NCBI GenBank assembly: GCA_900546895.1
Contig: UREO01000075.1
Span: 1 to 11,103 of the forward strand
Length of the DNA: 11,103 bases
Source: an uncultured Oscillospiraceae bacterium
GTDB taxonomy: Bacteria; Bacillota; Clostridia; Oscillospirales; Acutalibacteraceae
Direction of reading: 5' to 3'
The translations under genes were made by a program, and so were the position numbers. The first letter of the stretch is position 1, and every line of letters starts with the position of its first letter. Positions 1-6,455 of this stretch are shown here, one piece after another. The notes below the pieces were generated by a model. It saw only the letters and a list, made by a program, of their open reading frames with translations, did no database searches and was not told the DNA's origin.

Positions 1-48
1 AAAGCGGCTGACACCACACTTTACTATTTCAATTTCTGATACGTTTCT

Positions 49-77
49 ATTATACAATATCCTATTATTTGCGGCAA
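49..77 (-). promoter_or_regulatory. Sigma-A-type promoter pointing out of the left edge
   Basis: On the minus strand a -35 TTGCCG (72-77, 4 of 6 consensus) and a perfect -10 TATAAT (49-54) are separated by 17 bases. It lies beyond the terminator of the pilin gene and would start a transcript near position 42 running off the window, so it probably serves the next leftward gene, which is not visible. No coding region could be assigned in 1-100. Confidence 0.5.
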
Positions 78-100
78 TCGGTTTTTCATGTGTACAGAAC

Positions 101-122
101 AAGCCCCGGTTTCCCGGGGCTT
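101..122 (-). terminator. Intrinsic terminator of the pilin gene
   Basis: A 9-bp perfect stem (101-109 with 114-122) closes a 4-base loop. On the minus strand it is followed by a T-biased but interrupted tract (CTTGTTCTGT). It begins 23 bases after the pilin stop codon, the right place to end that single-gene transcript. The weak U-tract means termination may be partial. Confidence 0.7.
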
Positions 123-145
123 GTAAGAAATATCGACTATTCTCT

Positions 146-580
146 TTAAGATAAAGGAAGAACGGTGTCTAAAGAAGTGGTGCTTAATAGTGCAGTATAG
201 TCGTCTCCAACTTTATGTTCAGCGTCACAGAATACCTGCTTGTTTCCATAGACCCAAGATGCTCCGGATTTACCTTTTGTTGGATCTGTATCATCAAATT
301 TAATTCCGGTAATTCCGTAAGCTGTAAGGACAGCCTCAACAGAGGAACTTTTTGCAAGGTCGGAAGGAGCCGTGTCTGCTTCAATTTCCGCTTGTGCGGT
401 TTTCAGAGCCAGTTCCACCGTCTGTGCGTTAGCCTTGTCTACATTTTTGTTTGCAGTTGAAATCACATTGCTGACGGTCGGGATGGCGATGGCCGCTAAA
501 ATGGCTAGAATGGCGATGACAATGACGAGCTCCACAAGGGTAAAGCCTTTTTTATTTGTTTTTCGCAGGGTTTTTACCAT
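146..580 (-). CDS. Type IV pilin (major-pilin-like, prepilin N-terminal domain)
   Basis: The 144-residue product has a textbook class III prepilin leader. A short basic segment ends in KKG (Gly12), followed by FTLVE with Phe at +1 and Glu at +5 (Glu17), then a hydrophobic helix to about residue 34. In this family the prepilin peptidase cuts after Gly and N-methylates Phe; Glu5 supports subunit packing and the helix forms the fibre core. Residues 35-144 are a small polar head with a single Cys in a CDAE segment, so no disulphide loop is possible. Start choice: ATG at 580 is preceded by GAGGTA (589-594) at 8 bases. It is a single-gene unit with a perfect promoter and its own terminator, divergent from the minor-pilin operon. 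The size and strong promoter suggest a major subunit; that is inference. It could be a type II secretion or competence pseudopilin instead. Confidence 0.93.
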   Translation of the reverse strand: MVKTLRKTNKKGFTLVELVIVIAILAILAAIAIPTVSNVISTANKNVDKANAQTVELALKTAQAEIEADTAPSDLAKSSSVEAVLTAYGITGIKFDDTDPTKGKSGASWVYGNKQVFCDAEHKVGDDYTALLSTTSLDTVLPLS

Positions 581-656
581 ATTCGTTCTACCTCTTTTTT
601 GTTTAATTTTCAGTAAGAAAGGAAAAATAAGAACCGCTTCTATCTTTTATATCCTG

Positions 657-685
657 ATTATAAAGCCGATTGTTTTTTCTGTCAA
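657..685 (-). promoter_or_regulatory. Perfect-consensus promoter of the pilin gene
   Basis: On the minus strand the -35 is TTGACA (680-685), the -10 is TATAAT (657-662) and the spacer is 17 bases: a full match to the vegetative sigma consensus. The predicted start near 650 gives a leader of about 70 bases. A TTTATA/TATAAA inverted repeat (646-651 and 659-664) overlaps the -10 and the start and could be an operator. An A-tract at 704-710 sits where an UP element would lie. Confidence 0.85.
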
Positions 686-703
686 TAAACTCTGTTCAAT
701 TAC

Positions 704-735
704 AAAAAAATGTTTCTTTCCGCAGCCATTTTTTT
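704..735. repeat. Inverted A/T-tract repeat between the divergent pilus promoters
   Basis: AAAAAAATG (704-712) and CATTTTTTT (727-735) are perfect 9-base reverse complements with a 14-base spacer. The repeat lies about 20 bases upstream of the pilin -35 and about 37 bases upstream of the plus-strand -35. It could be a protein site, UP element or bend; it overlaps no plausible gene. Confidence 0.6.
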
Positions 736-771
736 CATAAAATATCAAAATTCGCCATTCGCTGAAAATTC

Positions 772-800
772 TTGCGCTCTTCCCGCAATCAGGCTATAAT
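772..800 (+). promoter_or_regulatory. Promoter of the minor-pilin operon
   Basis: The -35 is TTGCGC (772-777, 4 of 6), the -10 is TATAAT (795-800) and the spacer is 17 bases. The predicted start near 807 leaves a leader of about 25 bases before the ATG at 832. This rules out the upstream in-frame starts at 772 (TTG, inside the -35) and 805 (ATG, at or before the transcript start). Confidence 0.7.
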
Positions 801-831
801 CAAGATGATTCTGAAAGTGAGGTGCGGACGG

Positions 832-2553
832 ATGAAAACAGGTTCCAAACGGGGCGCTGCCCTTGCATATGTCATTGTGGTTTCGGCGGCGCTGATGATT
901 TTGGCGTCCGCTTTGGTTTTCAGCGCCAAATTCAATCTGGATTCCGCCACAAACAGTCTGGAAGGCCGTCAGGCCTACCTCGACGCAAAGTCCGCCATAG
1001 AGTACGGCCGCGCATATGTACTGCAGAATCCCGACTCCGGCAGCTTCACCATTCTGAAAACCTCCGAAAATTCGGGCTTCACTATCGGTTCCGGGGAAAA
1101 CGCGGTAGCTGAGTACGACAGCACCCGTAAGCTGATTAAGGCCAGCGCAAAGTACCGTTCCTCCGACCGCGTCAGGAAGCTGGGTTACCAGTTTACGACG
1201 GAGGAGGGGAAAGAGGACAGTGATTTGCCTTCCACTGACTTTTTGGCTTTGGGTACTTACGGAAATAACGACCTTGTACGGGATTACGGTACGCCGCAAT
1301 TTTTAAATCAAAAAGTGAAGTCAGCCTATCCGGTGCTTTTTAATAAGAAAGTGCAGATCAGTTCAGGCGAATCAAGCCTGACGGCTCCTGCTGTGTATTT
1401 TTTAGGAGGGGAAGGCGAAGGCCGGAATTTATACGGTGAGTGGTGGTGCAATATGACGTTAAACGCCAATTTCCTTTATATTCATGACAGCTTTTATTCT
1501 TCATTTTCAAAAGGCCAGCCTACTAATTGTATATTAACTGTTAATGGGCAGGAGGCAAATCATTTTTGTTTTGTATATTTTAAAAACGACTGTAAAATTT
1601 ACGGAAATGACGGATGGCAGGCTACGATTCCTAGCGGTCTGTACAAAATAAAATCCGGAACCAATTTTTTTCGCCTGAACGAAATCGAGAATGATCCCAA
1701 TAATATTCATGAGCGCCTTACAGAAGCAACGAATGAAGAAACTCAAGCCTATCAAAACCTAATTGATTATGGTGATAGCGTTAAAGATGCATCAAAATTT
1801 TTTTCAGGAGATGTATGGGAGTTAAGATATGGTCTCTATTGGAGTACTAACGGAAAAATTGTTGGAAACTTGACTCCTCCCGACAAGGGAAGTGGGAATA
1901 CGCCCAGATATATTTTTTATAAAAAGCAAATAGCTAAAGACTGGATTCAAGTAGGCGCCACGGTTATCAATAACAGGCCAGGGCTTGGTAATTACGAGGA
2001 AAAAACTGTTTTTTGGTATCTGAATGATGTTAGCGAATGGGGAAATGCTCTTTTGGGAAATAATGACCAAAACAGCAACGAATATTATACGAATGTTTCC
2101 AATATTTATCTGGGGAAAGAAATCAATCTTCTCTATGTCAACACCAGCACGGATTTTAAAATTCCGGAATATAAAACAGTGGTTTTTAAAGCCGACGGCA
2201 TTACGCTCAATACCAGGCACAGCGACACGGAAGTTGGCAGCGGGGACAGCCAGCCGAAAATTACGCATTTCGGAAGCAGCGCCCGGTTTATTTTGGAAGC
2301 ACAGGACCCCAGCGATGATGTGCAGCTGCATGTCCCGAACACCCTACAGGTTGAATATAAAGATCAGAACGGAATTGTCCGCAAATATCAGATCAAAGCC
2401 GGATGGTATGAAGTACGGCAGCTGAATTTGTTCAGCGACGACGCGAAGGACTTTTTCAGCGATACCGAACCGGGGGACGGCCCGTCCGGCGGCTCGGGCT
2501 CGGGCGGAGGAGGAACGGAAATTACCGGAGGTGTTTATACCGATGGGGAATAG
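832..2553 (+). CDS. Large PilX/GspK-like minor pilin, possible pilus-tip subunit
   Basis: The product has 573 residues. Residues 1-8 are a short basic leader ending KRG, then AALAY and a hydrophobic helix to about residue 31. Position +5 after Gly8 is Tyr, not the usual Glu. Within type IV pilin-like systems the protein lacking Glu5 is GspK/PilX, the large subunit capping the fibre. The long ectodomain has many Asn, Tyr and Trp residues and ends in a Gly/Ser-rich tail after residue 545. Start choice: ATG 832 has AGGTG (820-824) 7 bases upstream and lies just after the predicted transcript start. It is first in an operon, overlapping the next gene by 11 bases. GC content is about 60% near the N-terminal coding end but near 35% over about 1440-2160. 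The GspK/PilX assignment rests on the leader, size and neighbours; an adhesive role is inference. Confidence 0.8.
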   Translation: MKTGSKRGAALAYVIVVSAALMILASALVFSAKFNLDSATNSLEGRQAYLDAKSAIEYGRAYVLQNPDSGSFTILKTSENSGFTIGSGENAVAEYDSTRKLIKASAKYRSSDRVRKLGYQFTTEEGKEDSDLPSTDFLALGTYGNNDLVRDYGTPQFLNQKVKSAYPVLFNKKVQISSGESSLTAPAVYFLGGEGEGRNLYGEWWCNMTLNANFLYIHDSFYSSFSKGQPTNCILTVNGQEANHFCFVYFKNDCKIYGNDGWQATIPSGLYKIKSGTNFFRLNEIENDPNNIHERLTEATNEETQAYQNLIDYGDSVKDASKFFSGDVWELRYGLYWSTNGKIVGNLTPPDKGSGNTPRYIFYKKQIAKDWIQVGATVINNRPGLGNYEEKTVFWYLNDVSEWGNALLGNNDQNSNEYYTNVSNIYLGKEINLLYVNTSTDFKIPEYKTVVFKADGITLNTRHSDTEVGSGDSQPKITHFGSSARFILEAQDPSDDVQLHVPNTLQVEYKDQNGIVRKYQIKAGWYEVRQLNLFSDDAKDFFSDTEPGDGPSGGSGSGGGGTEITGGVYTDGE

Positions 2554-2989
2554 AATGTTGAATTTCAGGAGCAGAAAAGGGACGACCATGGTGGAAGTCC
2601 TCGCCGCAGTCGTGATCCTGGCGCTGGTCGTTACGGCGGTGCTTTCGACGATCGGCTTTTCCCAGCGGACGATCCTTTCCAAAAGCACCGAAAGCGGCGC
2701 GGCGGCCCAGGCGCAGAAAATCGCGGATGCGCTCATTACGAAGCTGCACGGCGCGGACGCGGATTCGCTGAAAACCGCCGAGGTTCTCGGGGCGAAATAT
2801 GTGGAAAACGCGGATTTCCCGGATCCAGCATCTCCAAACGATAAGCAGTTCACCTTTGTTCCCGTGGAAAAGGACGCGGACGGCATTGAGGGCTATCGAA
2901 TCAAAGCCGCCGTCTATTTTACGGACGGCAGCGGCAGAAAATGCGTGCAGATGACCGCGTTTTCAGCAAAGGACGGTGACGCGTCATGA
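2543..2989 (+). CDS. PilV/GspI-like prepilin
   Basis: The 148-residue product has a class III leader: basic residues to RKG (Gly13), then TTMVE with Glu at +5 (Glu18) and a hydrophobic helix to about residue 38. The rest is a small, mostly hydrophilic head without Cys. Size and position, between a Glu5-less large pilin and a second prepilin, match the GspI/PilV minor pilin of tip complexes. Start choice: ATG 2543 has GGAGG (2527-2531) 11 bases upstream; the ATG at 2555 would lie 23 bases away, and the GTG at 2531 overlaps the ribosome site itself. The gene overlaps the upstream one by 11 bases and the next by 4 (ATGA), so the three are probably translationally coupled. GC content is near 58%, unlike the core of the preceding gene. 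Confidence 0.85.
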   Translation: MGNRMLNFRSRKGTTMVEVLAAVVILALVVTAVLSTIGFSQRTILSKSTESGAAAQAQKIADALITKLHGADADSLKTAEVLGAKYVENADFPDPASPNDKQFTFVPVEKDADGIEGYRIKAAVYFTDGSGRKCVQMTAFSAKDGDAS

Positions 2990-3501
2990 GGAAGCTGTGC
3001 GGCAAAAAAGGCATGACGCTGGTGGAGCTGATTATCGCGGTGGCCTTTACGGCGATCGTGATCGCGGCCGCGTGCGCCGTGCTATTCCTCGGCGGCGATT
3101 TTTTTAAAAGCGGTACGGTAAGTGCCTCCAACCAGCAGAGGGCGGCCCTCGCGGAAACCTATATTCAGCGGTACGCGTCCACCGCTTTTGAGATTTCTTC
3201 GTCAAAGGGTTCTGATGCGGGAGTTGTGTTTACACTTTCCGACAATGTGCTGCGCGTCACGAAGCAGGCTGCTGACGGCGCGTCTTCGGAGGAGCTTGCC
3301 TCTATTGACGGAATCGGGCGCGTGGAATTTCAGGTGGAAGGGACTCTTCTTTCCTATACGATTGTATCGCAGGACGGAACCTATCGGCTGGCGGGCGGAA
3401 CGGTCCTGAATAATGGTACCGGCGGCGATGCGGCCGACCTGACCGGAAACAGGGAAGAATGCCTTTTTATGGATCTTACCGCTCCGACGTCCTCGGACTG
3501 A
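2986..3501 (+). CDS. PilW/GspJ-like prepilin
   Basis: The 171-residue product begins with a class III leader: KKG (Gly9), then MTLVE with Met at +1 and Glu at +5 (Glu14), and a hydrophobic helix to about residue 33. The head is beta-rich in appearance and ends in a Ser/Thr segment. Being third after the PilX- and PilV-like genes, it is the likely GspJ/PilW counterpart, which in known systems forms a heterotrimer with the other two at the fibre tip. The start ATG overlaps the preceding stop as ATGA; AAAGGA at 2968-2973 is 12 bases upstream, so coupling is likely. No clear terminator follows, and the next gene has its own promoter. The exact family (PilW versus PilV) is uncertain at this sequence depth. 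Confidence 0.83.
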   Translation: MRKLCGKKGMTLVELIIAVAFTAIVIAAACAVLFLGGDFFKSGTVSASNQQRAALAETYIQRYASTAFEISSSKGSDAGVVFTLSDNVLRVTKQAADGASSEELASIDGIGRVEFQVEGTLLSYTIVSQDGTYRLAGGTVLNNGTGGDAADLTGNREECLFMDLTAPTSSD

Positions 3502-3565
3502 TTCCGGAACTTTCGCAATTTCGGTAAATTAACGAAGAATTTCTATTTCCCTCCCAGGGTGAATA

Positions 3566-3590
3566 TGCTATAATATGGTAAATAATACCA
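3566..3590 (+). promoter_or_regulatory. Extended -10 promoter with operator-like repeat for the helix-turn-helix gene
   Basis: TGCTATAAT (3566-3574) is an extended -10 with a perfect hexamer; no good -35 lies at 16-18 bases, as is usual for this class. Immediately after it, TGGTA (3576-3580) and TACCA (3586-3590) form an inverted repeat centred at about the predicted start (3581). Its position fits a repressor site, possibly for the product of the gene it precedes. The leader is about 65 bases and ends in GGGAG (3635-3639), 7 bases from the ATG. Confidence 0.6.
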
Positions 3591-3646
3591 AAAAATGATG
3601 GTTTAAAAGGAAATTCATAGTATCATCATAGGTTGGGAGCAGAAAT

Positions 3647-5002
3647 ATGAACGCGAAAAGCATGAAAAAAGCATTGCTGTTTAATGATTTTCTAACCTCT
3701 CTTTCTGGGGAACCGCTTGAAATAAAGTATAAGCATCTGGCGCGCATTTTTCACGTTTCGGAATCCACAGTTTCCAAACTGAGGCATGCAAAGCTGAACA
3801 AGATGCCGTCCGCAATGCACCCCGATATCATCGGCGCCGGTTTTGCTCAGGGGGTGGTACAGTCGTTCGCACCCTCCGGCAGCACCGTCAGGCGCTTTTC
3901 GGCGTATGCGCGGATGATCTGCGACAGCTATCTGATTTCCGAAAAGCTGGAAAACGCGGCGTCAGCCCTGGCCGCAGCGGTATCTGTAGACGACGATGCC
4001 GCAAAAAAGCTGTGCACGGCTGAGATCCCTCAGTTTATCCGTCGCTGTTATGAAGAGGCCTATGCCAATTCGGAAATGAATTTTTCCGGCTGCATGATCT
4101 CCCGGTGCCCGGCGCAGACAGACATTCTTTATCAGAAAGTATGCGACGTTATTAACCGCGACACTTTTGATGACGCGAAGCTCAGGCAGCTTTTAAATGT
4201 GGCGTATGCGGCGAATATCCGCCGTCAGATCAATTCCGTTGCCGACAGAAGGTCCGTGGTGGACCTTGTTGACAGGTTTGTGCAGAATCAAGCGGGCGAA
4301 CCGTTTTACAATTATATTCACCGTACGGAAGTGATTTCCATCTCTGAGGACGCCGCGCAAATAGTGCGCACAATCAAAGGACGCCAGCAGATCGTGCTTC
4401 AGACGCTCAGGCCGCAGGAGATTGTCCTGCGCCAGCCGCTCAATCATTATGTGGATATGCCCGATGAAGAAATCATCAGAAGCACCTTCCGGAAGTTTTC
4501 CTGTACCGTTAACCATATTCCGATTGTAAAATATCTCAATATGCGTGAAAACACGCATTATACGAATGCGGAGCAGTTTTTGACCGTCAGGCAGGTGCAC
4601 GATCATATCGGAGGGACCACCAGTACCGAAGTGGATTTTCGGTTCCGCCTCTATCCGGGCGTGGCGGGGGAAGCCGTCAGCATTTCTTACGAATACTGCT
4701 TTATCACGCCGTTTATTCAAAATATTTCCTGCAATTACAGCTTTTCTCTGCTTTATCCCTGCAAATTTTTAGAGCATGAATTTGCCCTTGACGAGAAGAC
4801 AAAGAAAAAATGGGGGATTCAGGTAAAGCTCTTTAGCCCTATGACAACCAGCGCCTGCACTTCTGAGTGCTCGGACGAGCTTGTTGTTCAGAGCGGGGGA
4901 ACCAGCGACCTGAAAAGGATTACTTTTTATGATTGGGCCATGCCCGGAACCGGCTATTTCCGCAATCTCTACGAGCTGAAATATGCCGGCGGCGGGGAGT
5001 GA
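3647..5002 (+). CDS. Unknown protein with N-terminal helix-turn-helix
   Basis: The 451-residue product is not recognised. Residues 26-50 read as a Cro/CI- or Mor-like helix-turn-helix (LARIFHVSESTVSKLRHAKL), so DNA binding is likely. Residues 60-230 are mostly helical in appearance and Ala-rich. Residues 240-451 look beta-rich, with aromatic and scattered Cys residues (for example SCNYSF, YPCKF, SACTSEC), and could be a ligand-sensing or oligomerising domain. There is no signal peptide or membrane segment, so it should be cytoplasmic. Start choice: ATG 3647 with GGGAG 7 bases upstream. It has its own promoter with an inverted repeat at the start site, consistent with autoregulation. It lies between the pilus operon and the MORN pair, on the same strand as both. 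A role as regulator of either neighbour is possible but nothing in the sequence proves it. Confidence 0.8.
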   Translation: MNAKSMKKALLFNDFLTSLSGEPLEIKYKHLARIFHVSESTVSKLRHAKLNKMPSAMHPDIIGAGFAQGVVQSFAPSGSTVRRFSAYARMICDSYLISEKLENAASALAAAVSVDDDAAKKLCTAEIPQFIRRCYEEAYANSEMNFSGCMISRCPAQTDILYQKVCDVINRDTFDDAKLRQLLNVAYAANIRRQINSVADRRSVVDLVDRFVQNQAGEPFYNYIHRTEVISISEDAAQIVRTIKGRQQIVLQTLRPQEIVLRQPLNHYVDMPDEEIIRSTFRKFSCTVNHIPIVKYLNMRENTHYTNAEQFLTVRQVHDHIGGTTSTEVDFRFRLYPGVAGEAVSISYEYCFITPFIQNISCNYSFSLLYPCKFLEHEFALDEKTKKKWGIQVKLFSPMTTSACTSECSDELVVQSGGTSDLKRITFYDWAMPGTGYFRNLYELKYAGGGE

Positions 5003-5032
5003 AAAACAACCATGCCAATTGCCCGGTACCTA

Positions 5033-5062
5033 TTGCATGCGCCGTGCATTATCATATATAAT
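5033..5062 (+). promoter_or_regulatory. Probable promoter of the MORN/MBL gene pair
   Basis: A perfect -10 TATAAT (5057-5062) follows a weak -35 TTGCAT (5033-5038) at 18 bases. The predicted start is near 5069, giving a leader of about 25 bases with GGGAGG (5081-5086) placed 7 bases before the ATG at 5094. No terminator is evident in 5003-5032, so readthrough from the upstream gene is also possible. Confidence 0.5.
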
Positions 5063-5093
5063 AGAAACAACTGCATGAGAGGGAGGCTTTCGG

Positions 5094-6428
5094 ATGTTTT
5101 ATACGGTCTGTTACAGACGGTATGACGGCAGTACCCAAAACAGTGCGGTTCTTACGGAAGTACGGCGCGGCTATTTGGCGACCCACAAAAGCAAATCGGG
5201 CAAAACCGGCGGCTGTTTGGCCGGAATGGAGTTTACCGTCCGCTATAAAATCAGCTCCGGAAAGTTTTCGTGGAAGATGACAAGCGGAAAGACGGTTCTC
5301 CAGAAGGCATATCGTCAGAAATACGGCTATTACATATTGACGCGCAGCGGCGCAGGGGAAACCGTCAGCAAAGCCCGGTTCGACAGAGGCCACACTTGGC
5401 TGCAGACTGCCTATTACTCGGGAAATACGTCCAGCCCGGAGGCGATTTTAAAGCCGAAAGAAGGGACCGACCGCCTCGTTTTGCTTCGCCTGATTCCGGA
5501 GACGGGAAGATACGCGCACGTGGAACTTTTTCCAAGCGAAAGCTGCGGCGTAACCGCCCGGCAGAGCTTGGTGAACGCCATAGCCGGAGAACCGGAAATT
5601 TACGCGGAAACCGACGGGGGAGGCTTTTTCTACTGTTCGTTAAAGGAAACGGAGCGCCGCAGGGCGGTGATGAAGGATCTGAGCGCGGGAAAAGAAAGCG
5701 CGATCCCCCAATGGCCCGATCCCGATCAGGATAAGAAAGAAGAACCGCTTCCTTTTGTTTATATTGAAAACGACCAACCTGCTGTTCCTCAGCCCGTACG
5801 GGAACGGGAAAAACCGGTGACGGAGGTCCCGGCCGAACCGGATTACGCCGCCGACCATGAGCTCTACAGCACGGAAGAACCGCCCGCGCCGCCGACCCGT
5901 TATACGGTCGCCGGAAAAGGGCTGAACGGGGAACCGCAGGTCAGCGATGATCTTCCCCTGCGCGTGGAGCGCGGCACGAAACGCATCGTCATCAGCGCGG
6001 AAGAAAGCTATACCTATTTCGGCAAGGTAATCAACGGGCTTCGGCAGGGGCGGGGGCGTACCCAGATGCACAACGGCTATACCGCTTATGAAGGGAATTA
6101 CCTGAACGATAAGCGCGACGGTTTCGGCGCGTATTATTATAAGTCCGGGAAAATCTGTTATGTGGGCGGCTGGAAAGCCAACAAGCGCGACGGGGTAGGG
6201 GTATCCTACAGCTCCAGGGACGGTTCTATTTTCGTAGGACGGTGGAAAGACAACATCCCCACCGGCAGCGGAGCGGCCTTTGACGCACAGGGACGGCTGA
6301 TCTACACCGGGGAATGGAAAGACGGTCTGCGCCACGGACACGGTACGGAATACAATCAGGATGGGGAAATCGTCTTTACGGGTGAATTCCGTGAGGATCG
6401 GTATGATTCGGGATACAAGCGTATTTAG
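5094..6428 (+). CDS. Cytoplasmic protein with six C-terminal MORN repeats
   Basis: The 444-residue product has three parts. Residues 1-205 form an unrecognised domain rich in Tyr, Gly and Lys. Residues 205-290 are a Pro/Glu-rich linker. Residues 308-444 hold six MORN-type repeats whose aromatic starts (YFG, YEG, YVG, FVG, YTG, FTG) fall at 308, 332, 356, 380, 404 and 428, an exact 24-residue period; several continue with the family's G.G pattern (for example DGFG, HGHG). MORN repeats form elongated beta-hairpin ribbons that bind lipids or proteins; the target here is unknown. There is no signal peptide or membrane segment. The start has GGGAGG at 7 bases. The next gene begins 27 bases after the stop with its own ribosome site and no terminator between, so the two form an operon. 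The MORN call is firm; the role is not known. Confidence 0.9.
   Translation: MFYTVCYRRYDGSTQNSAVLTEVRRGYLATHKSKSGKTGGCLAGMEFTVRYKISSGKFSWKMTSGKTVLQKAYRQKYGYYILTRSGAGETVSKARFDRGHTWLQTAYYSGNTSSPEAILKPKEGTDRLVLLRLIPETGRYAHVELFPSESCGVTARQSLVNAIAGEPEIYAETDGGGFFYCSLKETERRRAVMKDLSAGKESAIPQWPDPDQDKKEEPLPFVYIENDQPAVPQPVREREKPVTEVPAEPDYAADHELYSTEEPPAPPTRYTVAGKGLNGEPQVSDDLPLRVERGTKRIVISAEESYTYFGKVINGLRQGRGRTQMHNGYTAYEGNYLNDKRDGFGAYYYKSGKICYVGGWKANKRDGVGVSYSSRDGSIFVGRWKDNIPTGSGAAFDAQGRLIYTGEWKDGLRHGHGTEYNQDGEIVFTGEFREDRYDSGYKRI
6015..6428 (+). repeat. Six tandem MORN-repeat units of 72 bases
   Basis: The coding sequence for residues 308-444 is built from 72-base units starting at about 6015, 6087, 6159, 6231, 6303 and 6375; the last unit is shorter. 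The units are divergent at DNA level (protein-level repeat only), so recent slippage or expansion is unlikely. The fixed length with no insertions is notable. Confidence 0.8.
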
Positions 6429-6455
6429 GGCGATTGCTGAACGGAAGGTGCGGAA

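Noticed and set aside
772..831. Longer start for the large minor pilin
   Set aside because: The TTG at 772 lies in the -35 and the ATG at 805 at or before the predicted transcript start; prepilin leaders are short, which fits 832.
745..1299. 184-codon antisense ORF over the start of the large pilin
   Set aside because: Overlaps the promoter and the prepilin leader of a well-supported gene, and has no domain of its own.
3502..3560. Terminator after the PilW-like gene
   Set aside because: Only TTCCGGAA and short AAATT/AATTT arms were found, without a stable stem and T-tract.
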